From Methylovorus sp. MM2 (GTDB taxonomy: Bacteria; Pseudomonadota; Gammaproteobacteria; Burkholderiales; Methylophilaceae), in the NCBI RefSeq assembly GCF_001648895.1, contig NZ_LXUF01000001.1, forward strand, positions 186,001-250,000: a stretch of 64,000 bases of DNA, given 5' to 3'. Both the position numbers and the translations under genes were made by a program. This document shows, piece by piece, positions 45,238 to 54,601 of the stretch (position 1 is the first letter of the stretch; each line of letters opens with the position of its first letter). Under the pieces are notes generated by a model. That model was not told the origin of the DNA. It did not search any database and worked only from the letters and a program-made list of their open reading frames with translations.

Positions 45238-47391
45238 TTAAAACTTGCCGTAGTAGCCTTCTTTTAAAGCGTCATACAGGTTGGCCGCAGAATGAAGTTC
45301 GCCATCATATTCAATCTCTTCATTGCCTTTAGCTTCAATCACCGTGCCATCATCAAGTGTGAACTTGTAGGTGGTGTTCTCTAGGTCTTTTTCAGTGACC
45401 AATACGCCTTGGAAGGCCTCTGGGTTGAAACGGAAGGTTGTGCAACCCTTTAGACCTTTATCGTATGCATAGAGGTAGATGTTCTTGAAATCCTCATAGT
45501 CATAGTCAGTAGGTACATTGATGGTCTTCGAGATGGAGCTATCGATCCATTTTTGTGCTGCAGCTTGAATATCTACGTGTGCTTTAGCTTGAATAGTAGA
45601 TGAATCCAAGAAGTAGTCAGGCAATTGCTCTTCTTCTTTATCTGAGAATGGCATCGCATTGGCATTCACAAGCTCACGATATGCAAGCAGCTCATAAGAA
45701 TAGACATCGACTTTCTCTTTTGATTTCTTGCCTTCGCGAATCACATTACGTGCGTAGTGGTGCGCGAATGAAGGTTCGATACCATTGCTCGCGTTATTTG
45801 CTAGCGATAGAGAGATCGTGCCTGTCGGGGCGATCGAGCTATGGTGACTGAAACGTACGCCTTTCTTGGCAATCTGCTTGCGTAGCGAATCCGGGAACTG
45901 CTGCATGTAGCGGCTGTATAAGCCCATCAGCACTTTACCTTTGACTTTGTCGCCCAGCTTGATGCCGTCTTTTGCCATTTCAGGGCGCTTTACCAGCATG
46001 TCGGCCGTGACTTCAAACTCTTCGTCCATGATCGGTGCAGGGCCTTTTTCTTCAGCTAACTGCACGCCGATTTCCCAACCGACTGTCGCCATCACTTTGG
46101 TGACTTCTTCAGTGAACTTGAGTGACTCTTCTTCACCATATTTCAGTTTGAGCATGGTTAAAGTGGAGCCCAGACCCAAGTAGCCCATGCCGTGACGGCG
46201 TTTACGTGCGATCTCTGCACGTTGCTGCTCTAGCGGCAGGCCATTCACCTCGACCACGTTATCCAGCATACGGGTGAATGTGGCAACGACTTCACTATAT
46301 TCATCCCAATCGAAACGGGCATTATCAGTGAATGGGTCGCGCACGAATTTGGTCAGGTTGACTGAACCAAGTAAGCAAGCGCCATAAGGTGGTAATGGTT
46401 GCTCGCCGCATGGATTGGTCGCGCGAATGTTTTCGCAGAACCAGTTATTGTTCATTTCGTTTACGCGGTCAATCAGGATAAAGCCCGGCTCAGCGAAATC
46501 GTAGGTGGATGACATGATGACATCCCACAGACGCTGCGCGCGTATGGTTTTATAAACGCGGCAAGCGACTTTGCCATCGGATTCGCGCGTCAGGTATTTA
46601 CCTTTGACTGGCCATTCGCGCCATACCACTTGGGACTCGTCTGATAATTCTAGGTTATCGACGGTCGCCTCTTTTGAGGTGACAGGGAAAGCTAGTTTCC
46701 AATCGGTATCGGCTTTTACCGCTTCCATGAACTCTTTAGTAATCAGGCATGAAAGATTGAATTGGCGTAAACGACCAGCTTCGCGCTTTGCCTTGATGAA
46801 GTCAGTCACATCAGGGTGCGAAATATCGAAAGTCGCCATTTGAGCACCACGACGACCACCAGCAGATGATACGGTAAAGCACATCTTGTCATAGATATCC
46901 ATGAATGACAGGGGGCCGCTTGTGTAAGCACCAGCGCCCGCTACAAAAGCACCTTTAGGGCGTAATGTAGAGAACTCATAACCGATACCGCAACCAGCTT
47001 TCAGTGTCAGGCCAGCTTCATGCACTTTATTCAGGATGCCATCCATGCTGTCTTCAACGATGCCGGAGACCGTGCAATTGATCGTGCTGGTGGCTGGTTT
47101 GTGCTCTTGGGCGCCGGCGTTGGATGTGATACGTCCAGCAGGGATAGCGCCACGGCGTAATGCCCATAGGAATTTTTCGTACCAGATAGAACGTTTTTCT
47201 TCGGTCTCTTCAGCGTCTGCCAATGCACGTGCTACGCGCACATAGGTATCATCAATGTTTTCATCGATAAATTTACCTTGCTTGGTCTTAAGACGATATT
47301 TTTTATCCCAAATATCCAATGAGACAGATTGCATAGGTACTTCCTGAATATCGTTATTCGCTTCTTTTAAAGCTTTGACGGCTTTAAGCAT
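45238..47391 (-). CDS. nrdJa: Class II adenosylcobalamin-dependent ribonucleotide reductase, catalytic chain (NrdJa)
   Basis: A 717-residue catalytic chain that converts ribonucleotides to deoxyribonucleotides using adenosylcobalamin, with or without oxygen. Seen motifs: TSTINCTVSG with one redox Cys of the active site, NPCGEQPLPPYGACLLGSVN with the radical Cys and catalytic Glu, RRHGMGYLGLG and the SSIAPTGTISL phosphate-binding loop. The C-terminal Cys tail is missing because it is encoded by nrdJb. The start at 47391 has GGAAGGG upstream; a later ATG (MQSVSLDIWDKKYRLK) is closer to the conserved region and remains possible. A candidate NrdR box pair lies 80-125 bases upstream. No cobalamin riboswitch is visible. 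Confidence 0.93.
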   Translation of the reverse strand: MLKAVKALKEANNDIQEVPMQSVSLDIWDKKYRLKTKQGKFIDENIDDTYVRVARALADAEETEEKRSIWYEKFLWALRRGAIPAGRITSNAGAQEHKPATSTINCTVSGIVEDSMDGILNKVHEAGLTLKAGCGIGYEFSTLRPKGAFVAGAGAYTSGPLSFMDIYDKMCFTVSSAGGRRGAQMATFDISHPDVTDFIKAKREAGRLRQFNLSCLITKEFMEAVKADTDWKLAFPVTSKEATVDNLELSDESQVVWREWPVKGKYLTRESDGKVACRVYKTIRAQRLWDVIMSSTYDFAEPGFILIDRVNEMNNNWFCENIRATNPCGEQPLPPYGACLLGSVNLTKFVRDPFTDNARFDWDEYSEVVATFTRMLDNVVEVNGLPLEQQRAEIARKRRHGMGYLGLGSTLTMLKLKYGEEESLKFTEEVTKVMATVGWEIGVQLAEEKGPAPIMDEEFEVTADMLVKRPEMAKDGIKLGDKVKGKVLMGLYSRYMQQFPDSLRKQIAKKGVRFSHHSSIAPTGTISLSLANNASNGIEPSFAHHYARNVIREGKKSKEKVDVYSYELLAYRELVNANAMPFSDKEEEQLPDYFLDSSTIQAKAHVDIQAAAQKWIDSSISKTINVPTDYDYEDFKNIYLYAYDKGLKGCTTFRFNPEAFQGVLVTEKDLENTTYKFTLDDGTVIEAKGNEEIEYDGELHSAANLYDALKEGYYGKF

Positions 47392-47470
47392 AGGGCGATC
47401 CCTTCCTGATTATTTTTATTGGGTGACTATTAAGTCTGAATTTTCAAAACTGGCAAAAATCACGGTGCAC

Positions 47471-47516
47471 CACAAGATGTTGTGCTTGGATGCAAAATTA
47501 TTCCATTTGGTAGTGT
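47471..47516. promoter_or_regulatory. Candidate NrdR box pair upstream of nrdJa
   Basis: CCACAAGATGTTGTGC (47470-47485) matches the NrdR box consensus ACACWATATATWGTGT at 12 of 16 positions and contains a CACAA/TTGTG palindrome. A second, weaker box (ACACTACCAAATGGAA on the minus strand, 47501-47516, 9 of 16) is centred exactly 31 bases away, the usual spacing of paired NrdR boxes. Confidence 0.55.
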
Positions 47517-47696
47517 TGGTCAAGAAATTTTTTTGGTGCGCGTGCGCCATTTTGGAGCCCGAATTTGGGGCATTTTTTCAAATCAGCCTGTGCGCTTCGA
47601 TTAGCGGCTAGGTGAGTCCTTGCTAACAAAATAAAAAATAAACATTTGGACATTTTCTACTGATTTGTGCATGCGTTTATGTGAGAAAATCTAGCT

Positions 47697-48995
47697 ATGC
47701 CACGTTATTTATATACTCTGGTTTTATATCTGCTTGTTCCTTTTGCCCCAATCCGGCTTTTATGGAGAGGATTGCGGCAACCAGCCTACCGCCAACACTG
47801 GGCAGAGCGGTTCGGTTTTTACAAAACTATCCCTAGCCAACCTATCATCTGGCTACATTGTGTCTCTGTGGGTGAGACGCGCGCAGCAACACCGCTGATC
47901 GAACTATTGCAACAAAGATATCCAGATCACCAGGTATTGATCACCCATGCAACGCCGACTGGTCGGGAAACGGGAGAGCAGATTTTTGGAGATCAAGTGC
48001 TACGCGCTTATCTGCCTTACGATTTGCCAGGTGCGGTTAAGCGGTTTCTTAATCACTATAAGCCTGTGGTGGGATTGTTAATGGAAACGGAGCTTTGGTT
48101 TAACCTGATTGCTGCATGTAAGGCGCGTGACCTTCCGCTATTGCTGGTGAATGCGCGTCTCTCGCAGAAATCTGCACATGGCTATGCCCAAGTGTCGCGT
48201 TTGACTGAAAGCGCATTACACGGCCTTGTCGCTATCGCAGCCCAAACGGATATGGATGCCGAACGGTTGCAGAATCTTGGGGCGAAGAATATATCTGTTA
48301 TGGGTAACCTGAAGTTTGATGTTGACCCTCCAACGGATGCTGTTGAAAAAGGGGAACAGCTACGCAGCCTATTGGGAAGAAATCGTCCGGTATTTTTAGC
48401 GGCGAGTACCCGTGAGGGGGAAGAAACGCTGATTCTCGATGCAGTTGCTGCACTACATATCCCTAATCTTTTAACCATTATCGTGCCACGCCACCCGCAA
48501 AGGTTTGAAGAAGTCGTCGCGTTGTTCAAGAAACGTGGTGTGGTCTATGAGCGGAAATCAGGATTAGGCGATGCGGAGGTATCGTCTTCAACAACGGCAT
48601 TGCTTGGAGATTCAATGGGGGAGATGTTCACCTATTATGCCGCATGTGATGTGGCATTTATCGGCGGTAGTCTTTTGCCCTTGGGCGGCCAGAATCTGAT
48701 TGAAGCCTGCACGATGAGCAAACCAGTATTGGTTGGCCCACATACGTTTAATTTTACGGCTGCCACTGAACAGGCGATTGCCGCCAGAGCTGCTTGGCGG
48801 GTAAAGAATACCGATGACCTCGTCGCTGCATTGCAACGACTATTTGATGATGCAGAGTTGCGCCAGAATATGGGTTGGGCCGCTTTAGGGTTTAGCCAGA
48901 GTGCGGGTGGCGCAGCACATCGCATTGCGGATTTGGTCGGACAGTATCTTCCGCATACGTATAACGCGAGCGCCAGTGAAGAAAGCGCTAAGTAA
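47697..48995 (+). CDS. waaA: 3-deoxy-D-manno-octulosonic acid (Kdo) transferase
   Basis: A 432-residue inner-membrane-anchored glycosyltransferase that adds Kdo to lipid IVA in lipopolysaccharide synthesis. The N-terminal hydrophobic anchor (YLYTLVLYLLVPFAPIRLLW) is followed by IIWLHCVSVGETRAATPLIE with the catalytic Glu region, LLMETELWFNLI, and the C-terminal nucleotide-sugar domain with FIGGSLLPLGGQNLIEAC. Length is typical. The ATG has a weak ribosome binding site. It is followed on the same strand by the rhomboid gene after 83 bases. Confidence 0.95.
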   Translation: MPRYLYTLVLYLLVPFAPIRLLWRGLRQPAYRQHWAERFGFYKTIPSQPIIWLHCVSVGETRAATPLIELLQQRYPDHQVLITHATPTGRETGEQIFGDQVLRAYLPYDLPGAVKRFLNHYKPVVGLLMETELWFNLIAACKARDLPLLLVNARLSQKSAHGYAQVSRLTESALHGLVAIAAQTDMDAERLQNLGAKNISVMGNLKFDVDPPTDAVEKGEQLRSLLGRNRPVFLAASTREGEETLILDAVAALHIPNLLTIIVPRHPQRFEEVVALFKKRGVVYERKSGLGDAEVSSSTTALLGDSMGEMFTYYAACDVAFIGGSLLPLGGQNLIEACTMSKPVLVGPHTFNFTAATEQAIAARAAWRVKNTDDLVAALQRLFDDAELRQNMGWAALGFSQSAGGAAHRIADLVGQYLPHTYNASASEESAK

Positions 48996-49078
48996 GCTTT
49001 CTCTATTAATCTATGGCAGTAAATCGCTGGGCATGCAGTGAATTAATCGAGGTTTGATTTTTAGGGGAATACAAATCG

Positions 49079-50542
49079 ATGTTTATTATCCCAGTTGGTA
49101 ACAGGGTGGATTGGAAACGACCGCCTGTCGTGACACTGCTGCTGATATTGATTAATTGTTTTGTGTTCTTCGCATTGCAAGGTAGTGATGATCGAAATGA
49201 TGAGAAAGCCATGCAATATTATTTCTCATCTGATCTGCCGAAATGGGAGCTTGATCGATATACCCAATACCTGAAAAAAGAAAAAGCCCGCGTCACGCCT
49301 GAGCAGTTCGAATACTTGCTTCAAGAACAAGATACAACAACGCTTCTTATCTTGGAAAACGATGATAAGTTTATGCATGAATTACATGCAGGGCATATCG
49401 TAACGCCGCAAGCACCTGAATACCGGGAGTGGACTAAACAGCGGAATCACTATGAATCCCTAAGGTCTTTTACCAGTCGTTACGTTTACCACGCCGATGA
49501 TCCCGACCCACTCAAGGCTTTCGTCTCGGCATTCATGCATGGCAGTTTCGATCATCTGCTCGGTAATATGGTGGTGCTGTTCTTGATTGGATTCTTGGTC
49601 GAGTCTGTGATTGGTAAAGCATTATTCACATTCGCATATATCAGTACCGCTTACGCAGCGGCTTATATGTATGGCTTGACGGCCGAACCTGGGTCTAGCG
49701 CTTTAGGTGCATCTGGCGCGATTGCTGGCGTGATGGGGTTATATACGGTTATTTTTGGCTTACGGAAGATTGATTTTTTCTATTCGCTGGGATTCTATTT
49801 TGACTACGTGCGCGCGCCTGCGATTGTGCTTTTACCACTTTGGCTGGGTAACGAGCTTTATCAATATTGGACAGATGACGAGGCGCATATAGCCTATATG
49901 GCACACTTCGGCGGCCTGTTAGGGGGTGCAGTCATTGGCGCCTTGTATCGTGTATTCAGGCCAGCCTTGATCAAAGAGCATCATCAAGCTGTAGATGGTA
50001 AAGAGATGGATGCCAAAGAGTTTCAACGCGGTATGGATTATTTGGGCGCCATGGAATTTCAGAAAGCACTGACTGTTTTTAAGGCATTACAAGTAAAGCA
50101 TCCACGCGATATGAACATCATGCGGCTTGTGTATCGTGCTGCAAAATCTAATCCTGCAAGTGACGATTATCATCAGGCAGCATTCAATCTGCTTACATTG
50201 CCAGATATGGATGATGCTACCTCCAGCCAAACCCATGCAATATTTAAAGAGTATCTGAGTGCAGCTAAGCCTTCACCTAGAGTAAGTCAGGAGGTGGCAA
50301 TCACACTAGCAAAACGATTTGCTGCTGATGGCCATCTTATGGATGCCGAGAAACTCGCTAATATGCTGCAGCGGAGTAAACCTCAACATGTAGCATTGCC
50401 CTCAGTCTTGCTGGCCTTAGCACGCGGCTATTATCGTGAGCAGCAAAAAGATAAATTCGAGACGATTTTGCAATCGCTTATTGACCAATTTCCCCAATCC
50501 CAAGATGCAGAAGTTGCAAGAGGCATGTTGCGAGTAGTCTAG
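49079..50542 (+). CDS. Rhomboid intramembrane serine protease with C-terminal TPR-like region
   Basis: A 487-residue membrane protease that cuts transmembrane helices. The rhomboid core spans about residues 145-305: FMHGSFDHLLGNMVVLFLIG, the nucleophile in LGASGAIAGVMG (Ser212), and the base in MAHFGGLLGGA (His276). Between the first helix and the core is a soluble insertion of about 100 residues rich in charged residues, unusual for minimal rhomboids. After the core, residues 320-487 are helical repeats of TPR style (FQRGMDYLGAMEFQKALTVF and similar), which may select substrates. It ends with a 4-base overlap with the convergent TPR membrane protein gene. Confidence 0.9.
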   Translation: MFIIPVGNRVDWKRPPVVTLLLILINCFVFFALQGSDDRNDEKAMQYYFSSDLPKWELDRYTQYLKKEKARVTPEQFEYLLQEQDTTTLLILENDDKFMHELHAGHIVTPQAPEYREWTKQRNHYESLRSFTSRYVYHADDPDPLKAFVSAFMHGSFDHLLGNMVVLFLIGFLVESVIGKALFTFAYISTAYAAAYMYGLTAEPGSSALGASGAIAGVMGLYTVIFGLRKIDFFYSLGFYFDYVRAPAIVLLPLWLGNELYQYWTDDEAHIAYMAHFGGLLGGAVIGALYRVFRPALIKEHHQAVDGKEMDAKEFQRGMDYLGAMEFQKALTVFKALQVKHPRDMNIMRLVYRAAKSNPASDDYHQAAFNLLTLPDMDDATSSQTHAIFKEYLSAAKPSPRVSQEVAITLAKRFAADGHLMDAEKLANMLQRSKPQHVALPSVLLALARGYYREQQKDKFETILQSLIDQFPQSQDAEVARGMLRVV

Positions 50543-51849
50543 CCGATGCTAGCTAGCTTATTGATCACTTGCATATATTGTTTTGCCTCAGTGGCAATTG
50601 GGTGTTCAGGGAATTTCGTTTGCAACGCTTGGAGTATCTGCATGGCCTCTTTGTACTTGCGAAAATGCTCGCACAATATTTGCGCCGAGAGTAAGTAGAT
50701 TGCAGGTATCTGCGGATGGCTGGGGTATCGTTTATCAAACCGCCGCATCAGATTAAGTGCTAGTTTGTGTCGTTTAGCGACATTCGCCGCAGTGGCAAGT
50801 TCATGTACCTGATATGAATCATTGGGCTGAAAATCAGGGTCCAGTTCCAAACATTGCTCACATAGATCCAGCGCCTGGAATATACGTTTTTCATTGACGA
50901 GTTTGGTGATGAATTCACGCGCATGGTGTAATGCGGCCGCAGGCTTGTCTGCTGCTAATAAGAGCTTATGGTAGCGCTCATGCAGGTCGTTATTTTGCCA
51001 TTGGGTGCGAATACTCTCTCGCAAGAGGTCGATAGCCTCTTCCTGTTGCCCATTGGCAATGAGCATTGTGAGTTTTGAAACTAATGGGTCAATCGCTTTT
51101 TTCCCCGGCGAAAGTTTGGCTTCCGCTTTTTCAAAGCTCACTGCTGCGGTGAGTCCAAGCTCTTCATGATATTGATAGAGTACATATCCCATCATGTGAT
51201 AGGTAATCAGCGCAAAATAGAAACTGATGAAGTACAGCGCTGGTAACACTAACCATGAATCCAGACTTTCACTGAAAAACTCTTGTAGCCATTCTCCGCT
51301 ACCGCTCAGGCTCATCAGAATAAAACACAATGCCAAGTATGGGGAGCCTATCGTTTTTATAAAAAACAGTATTTTTGCTGGATTCAGTGCTTCAAGAAGA
51401 CTTCTCGTCGCCGCGATGATCATGACACCTGCTGGTGCTAACACGATCATGAGCAGCAATCCTGAGATATAACCTATTTCTGGACCAAATATAATGACAG
51501 CGAGTGCGGTGATTAAGCCGAGGATGATAAATAATATGAATTGACGAACGACTTGCCCGGTGTTGCCTACATTGCTATCCATCCTATCGGTAGGCTCATC
51601 GAATCTGCCATTGGCGGTGTGCTCTGTAACTAGAAATGCATATTTCAGAAATGGAAGCCACAGAACAAGGCTGATTATTGCCCCAAAATCACCAAGTAAA
51701 AATGCTAGAACGCCACCGATGCATGAGTACCCGATGATGCGGATCATCGCGCCTACCTGTAGTGGGTATTCGAAAAAACTTGGCAACCTGCGCCAGAATG
51801 GTGTGAAGGTTTTTGGCGTGCGAGATGAAAAATGCGTAGCGTTAGCCAT
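50539..51849 (-). CDS. Membrane protein with C-terminal TPR repeats
   Basis: A 436-residue protein I cannot name. Residues about 35-230 hold five or six hydrophobic helices (YSCIGGVLAFLLGDFGAIIS, LFIILGLITALAVIIFG, ISGLLLMIVLAPAGVMIIA), a layout like DUF4013-type proteins. Residues about 250-436 are soluble helical repeats in TPR style (QQEEAIDLLRESIRTQWQNN, ALHHAREFI, ALDLCEQCLELDPDF, KEAMQILQALQTKFPEHP). It starts 17 bases downstream of the isochorismatase-like gene's stop and is probably part of the same minus-strand run (TolC-like, hydrolase, this gene). It overlaps tail to tail with the rhomboid gene, which also ends in TPR-like helices. Confidence 0.7.
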   Translation of the reverse strand: MANATHFSSRTPKTFTPFWRRLPSFFEYPLQVGAMIRIIGYSCIGGVLAFLLGDFGAIISLVLWLPFLKYAFLVTEHTANGRFDEPTDRMDSNVGNTGQVVRQFILFIILGLITALAVIIFGPEIGYISGLLLMIVLAPAGVMIIAATRSLLEALNPAKILFFIKTIGSPYLALCFILMSLSGSGEWLQEFFSESLDSWLVLPALYFISFYFALITYHMMGYVLYQYHEELGLTAAVSFEKAEAKLSPGKKAIDPLVSKLTMLIANGQQEEAIDLLRESIRTQWQNNDLHERYHKLLLAADKPAAALHHAREFITKLVNEKRIFQALDLCEQCLELDPDFQPNDSYQVHELATAANVAKRHKLALNLMRRFDKRYPSHPQIPAIYLLSAQILCEHFRKYKEAMQILQALQTKFPEHPIATEAKQYMQVINKLASIG

Positions 51850-51865
51850 GGTGGTTGCCGGCGTG

Positions 51866-52423
51866 TTAACGCACTAAGCGGCTTATTTGTTTGAACGCAT
51901 CACCTTCTGCGGCGCGTAGCCATTCAAATACGATAGACTCTGTATTACTCACGATCACACCTGCCTGTTTTAACCTTTCGAGTGCATTTTTTTTATGTGA
52001 AGGGTCGCGTGAAATGATCGCATCTTCTGCGACGAATACTTGTTTACCTTGCTGATGCAAGCCTAACGCTGTTTGCAAAATGCAGATATGCGCCTCCATA
52101 CCTGCCAATATGATTTGTGGTTTATCACCTGTTAACTGGCGATTAAATTTTGGCTCATCACAACATGAAAAGCTGATCTTTTCAATGCTAGAGGTTTTTG
52201 ATAACAGAGGCGTAAGCTCCGCTAAAGTGGTGCCTAAGCCTTTAGGGTACTGCTCGGTATAAAGTGTCGAAACATCTAGTAGCGTAGCCACTTGTATCAG
52301 GATGCCGGTATTTCTTACTACCTTTTGCATTTCCTCGGCGATCATTGCTTCAGCAAGGCGGATTTGCATGTCGACCACAATGAGCTGGCTCAGATTACTT
52401 TTTGCCGTGAGCGGTATATTCAT
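51866..52423 (-). CDS. Isochorismatase-family cysteine hydrolase
   Basis: A 185-residue cysteine hydrolase of the isochorismatase-like (YcaC/nicotinamidase) fold. The catalytic Asp18 is in LIVVDMQIRLAEAM, and the nucleophile Cys114 is in GMEAHICILQTALGL, after the expected cis-peptide region. A central Lys is likely in the SSIEKISFSC segment. Substrate is unknown; family members hydrolyse amides, isochorismate or related compounds. The ATG overlaps the stop of the TolC-like gene by four bases (ATGA), so the two are translationally coupled. Confidence 0.87.
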   Translation of the reverse strand: MNIPLTAKSNLSQLIVVDMQIRLAEAMIAEEMQKVVRNTGILIQVATLLDVSTLYTEQYPKGLGTTLAELTPLLSKTSSIEKISFSCCDEPKFNRQLTGDKPQIILAGMEAHICILQTALGLHQQGKQVFVAEDAIISRDPSHKKNALERLKQAGVIVSNTESIVFEWLRAAEGDAFKQISRLVR

Positions 52424-53769
52424 GGTTGAGTAGGCGCATTGACTAATTGCTGGTTGATGCTTACAAGATCCAGATCATTCAGTAAGCCGCTGGCAGACTT
52501 AAGCTTTAAAGCACTGAGCAAATAGGTGTAGCGTGATTGAAGTAAGTCACGTTTAGCACTGAATAATTGCTGTTGCGCATTCAGAACATCAACGCTGTTA
52601 CGCACACCAACATCGTATCCCAGGTTTGTCGAATCAAGCTGGCTTTGACTGGATATGAGCGCTTGTTCATAGGCTTTGACTTGAGAGATGCTACTGGTGA
52701 GATTCAGGTAGGCTTGCTGTGTATCCAACTCAGCTTTGCGCCTTGCCGTTTCTACGTCATCTTGAGCTTTTTGTTTGTTGGCGACGGCTTCACGTACTTT
52801 AGAGTTGATCGCGCCGCCTTGATATAGGGGGATCTGTAGTTGTAAGCCAATGGTTGTGTTTTGCAGGTCACTACCAAATCCATTCGGGCTGCCGCCTGCG
52901 CGGGTATCGTTATAATTGCCTACGGCATCCAATGTCGGCAGATGGCCTGCATTCTGGCGGTCTACCTCTTTTGTCGCAATCTGCAATGCTTCTTGTTGGA
53001 TATTTAAGGCAAGATTATTTTGTTCCGCAATTTCTACCCATTGCTGCATCGCACGTGGTTCTGGCAGCTCTGTTTTGATGTCGGCTTTCGCTGTGGCAAG
53101 TGCTTGCGGTAACTGACCGATTATCGATTGTATCGTCCGCTTCTTAATTTCCAGATCATTGATCGTGGCAATTTCTTGCGCCGTAGTTAAGTCAAATTTG
53201 GCTTGTGCTTCATTCACATCTGTAATGGTTGCGGTACCCACATCGAAATTGGCTTGCGCCTGTTCCAACTGGCGTGAAATTGCACTTTTCTGGGCATTGA
53301 TCAGGTCGATTTTGTCTTGTGCCAGTAGCACATCAAAATAGGCTTGTGCCGTTCGCAGGATTAAATCCTGCTGGGCTAGGATAAGTTGTTTATCAGCTTG
53401 CGAGACCTGTATTTTAGATTGTTGGTATTGCAGGTAATTCTGCATGCGGAAGATGGGCTGGCTGACATTGACTCCGTAGCCAAATGTTTCATAAGACTCG
53501 CGCCCACCATTCCTGAAGACTGAGTTGTTGATATATCGAATATCGCTATCTGAATGACTGGCATTCGTGCTGAATGTCGCTGTTGGCAAATAGAGTGCTT
53601 TGCCTTGCGCTACTTTTTCCTGTGCAGCGAGATTACCACTGCGGGCAGATGCCCACACAGGGTCATTGCTTAAAGCCAGTTGATAAATATCCAGCAGGTT
53701 CTGTGCATTCTCTGCCTGTACGTTTGACCACAGCATGACCAACGCAATCGTGAGCACTTTTTTATACAT
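52420..53769 (-). CDS. TolC-family outer-membrane channel protein
   Basis: A 449-residue outer-membrane efflux protein. The signal peptide (about residues 1-18, ending VQA) is followed by the typical internally duplicated TolC pattern: NLLDIYQLALSNDPVWASAR, SQPIFRMQNYLQYQQSKIQV, long coiled helices (AQAYFDVLLAQDKIDLINAQ), and in the second half IPLYQGGAINSKVREA and DVLNAQQQLFSAKRDLLQ. It forms a trimeric tunnel that works with type I or efflux systems. In this window it is the only candidate outer-membrane partner for the RTX lipase, but it sits 9 kb away with no ABC or adaptor gene. Upstream is pcm, 105 bases away. Confidence 0.93.
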   Translation of the reverse strand: MYKKVLTIALVMLWSNVQAENAQNLLDIYQLALSNDPVWASARSGNLAAQEKVAQGKALYLPTATFSTNASHSDSDIRYINNSVFRNGGRESYETFGYGVNVSQPIFRMQNYLQYQQSKIQVSQADKQLILAQQDLILRTAQAYFDVLLAQDKIDLINAQKSAISRQLEQAQANFDVGTATITDVNEAQAKFDLTTAQEIATINDLEIKKRTIQSIIGQLPQALATAKADIKTELPEPRAMQQWVEIAEQNNLALNIQQEALQIATKEVDRQNAGHLPTLDAVGNYNDTRAGGSPNGFGSDLQNTTIGLQLQIPLYQGGAINSKVREAVANKQKAQDDVETARRKAELDTQQAYLNLTSSISQVKAYEQALISSQSQLDSTNLGYDVGVRNSVDVLNAQQQLFSAKRDLLQSRYTYLLSALKLKSASGLLNDLDLVSINQQLVNAPTQP

Positions 53770-53874
53770 AGGAATTTCTGATGGTTATCCTGCTGTTATT
53801 AGATTTTTTGCAGTATGGTTAATGATGGCTGAGTAAAACTTAATCTACCTAATTTTATAGTGTTTAGCCATCCA

Positions 53875-54534
53875 CTAAAAACTGAAGCGCTCTGGTTGAG
53901 GGGCTTGGTTAAGTGTGGGTAGCGAAGTCTCAAATAACATATCACGTTTAAAGTGCTCAGCAGAAATACGCCGAATCATCATGGCTTCCATGACCGGTGC
54001 TTCTCCAGTCACTACGAACATGCGACCAGCGATGGCCAAGTTTTCTTGCGCATTTGCCGGGAAGACTGGCAGTGAACCGCCAAATACGATCACATCGTAT
54101 GGCCCATGTGCTGCCCACCCATCAGTACCGTTACCAACTTCTAGCGTGACGTTTGAAATGCTATGCGCAGCTAAATTGTTTTTTGCAGTCAGATGTAGTT
54201 GAGGAATGATTTCGATACTATGTACATGGTTTGCCATTGCTGCGAGTAGTGCAGTCAGGTAGCCATTGCCCGTGCCGATTTCTAAGACTTTGTCTGATGG
54301 TTGGATATCCAATGCTTGCAGAATGCGACCTTCCATTTTTGGGGAAAGCATGCTCTGACCATATCCGATGGGAATCTCCAGATCAGCGAATGCCAGGCCG
54401 GTATATTGCGGTGGCACAAAAGCTTCACGTGGTACCGTTTTTAAAAGGTCTAATACACGGCTATCCAGCACCTCCCAAGTGCGAATTTGCTGCTCGATCA
54501 TATTGAAGCGGGCTAGTTCTATATCTGTGTGCAT
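53875..54534 (-). CDS. pcm: Protein-L-isoaspartate O-methyltransferase
   Basis: A 219-residue SAM-dependent methyltransferase that repairs isoaspartyl residues. Motifs: NMIEQQIRTWEVLDSRVLDL, VPREAFVPPQYTGLAFADLE, the substrate loop GYGQSMLSPKMEGRIL, and the SAM site VLEIGTGNGYLTALLA. Length is normal. The ATG at 54534 (MHTDIELARFN) is chosen over an in-frame TTG at 54549. It is followed on the same strand by the TolC-family gene, an arrangement I recall as common in betaproteobacteria. Confidence 0.93.
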   Translation of the reverse strand: MHTDIELARFNMIEQQIRTWEVLDSRVLDLLKTVPREAFVPPQYTGLAFADLEIPIGYGQSMLSPKMEGRILQALDIQPSDKVLEIGTGNGYLTALLAAMANHVHSIEIIPQLHLTAKNNLAAHSISNVTLEVGNGTDGWAAHGPYDVIVFGGSLPVFPANAQENLAIAGRMFVVTGEAPVMEAMMIRRISAEHFKRDMLFETSLPTLNQAPQPERFSF

Positions 54535-54601
54535 AGTCGTGATCCACAAGGCATGTGAGTATTGGGCGATTATAGCGGAATGCGAGCGATTAGAATGGTA
54601 T

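Noticed and set aside
47392-47696. Cobalamin riboswitch upstream of nrdJa
   Set aside because: No B12-box-like sequence or matching stem was seen; a candidate NrdR box pair explains the region better.
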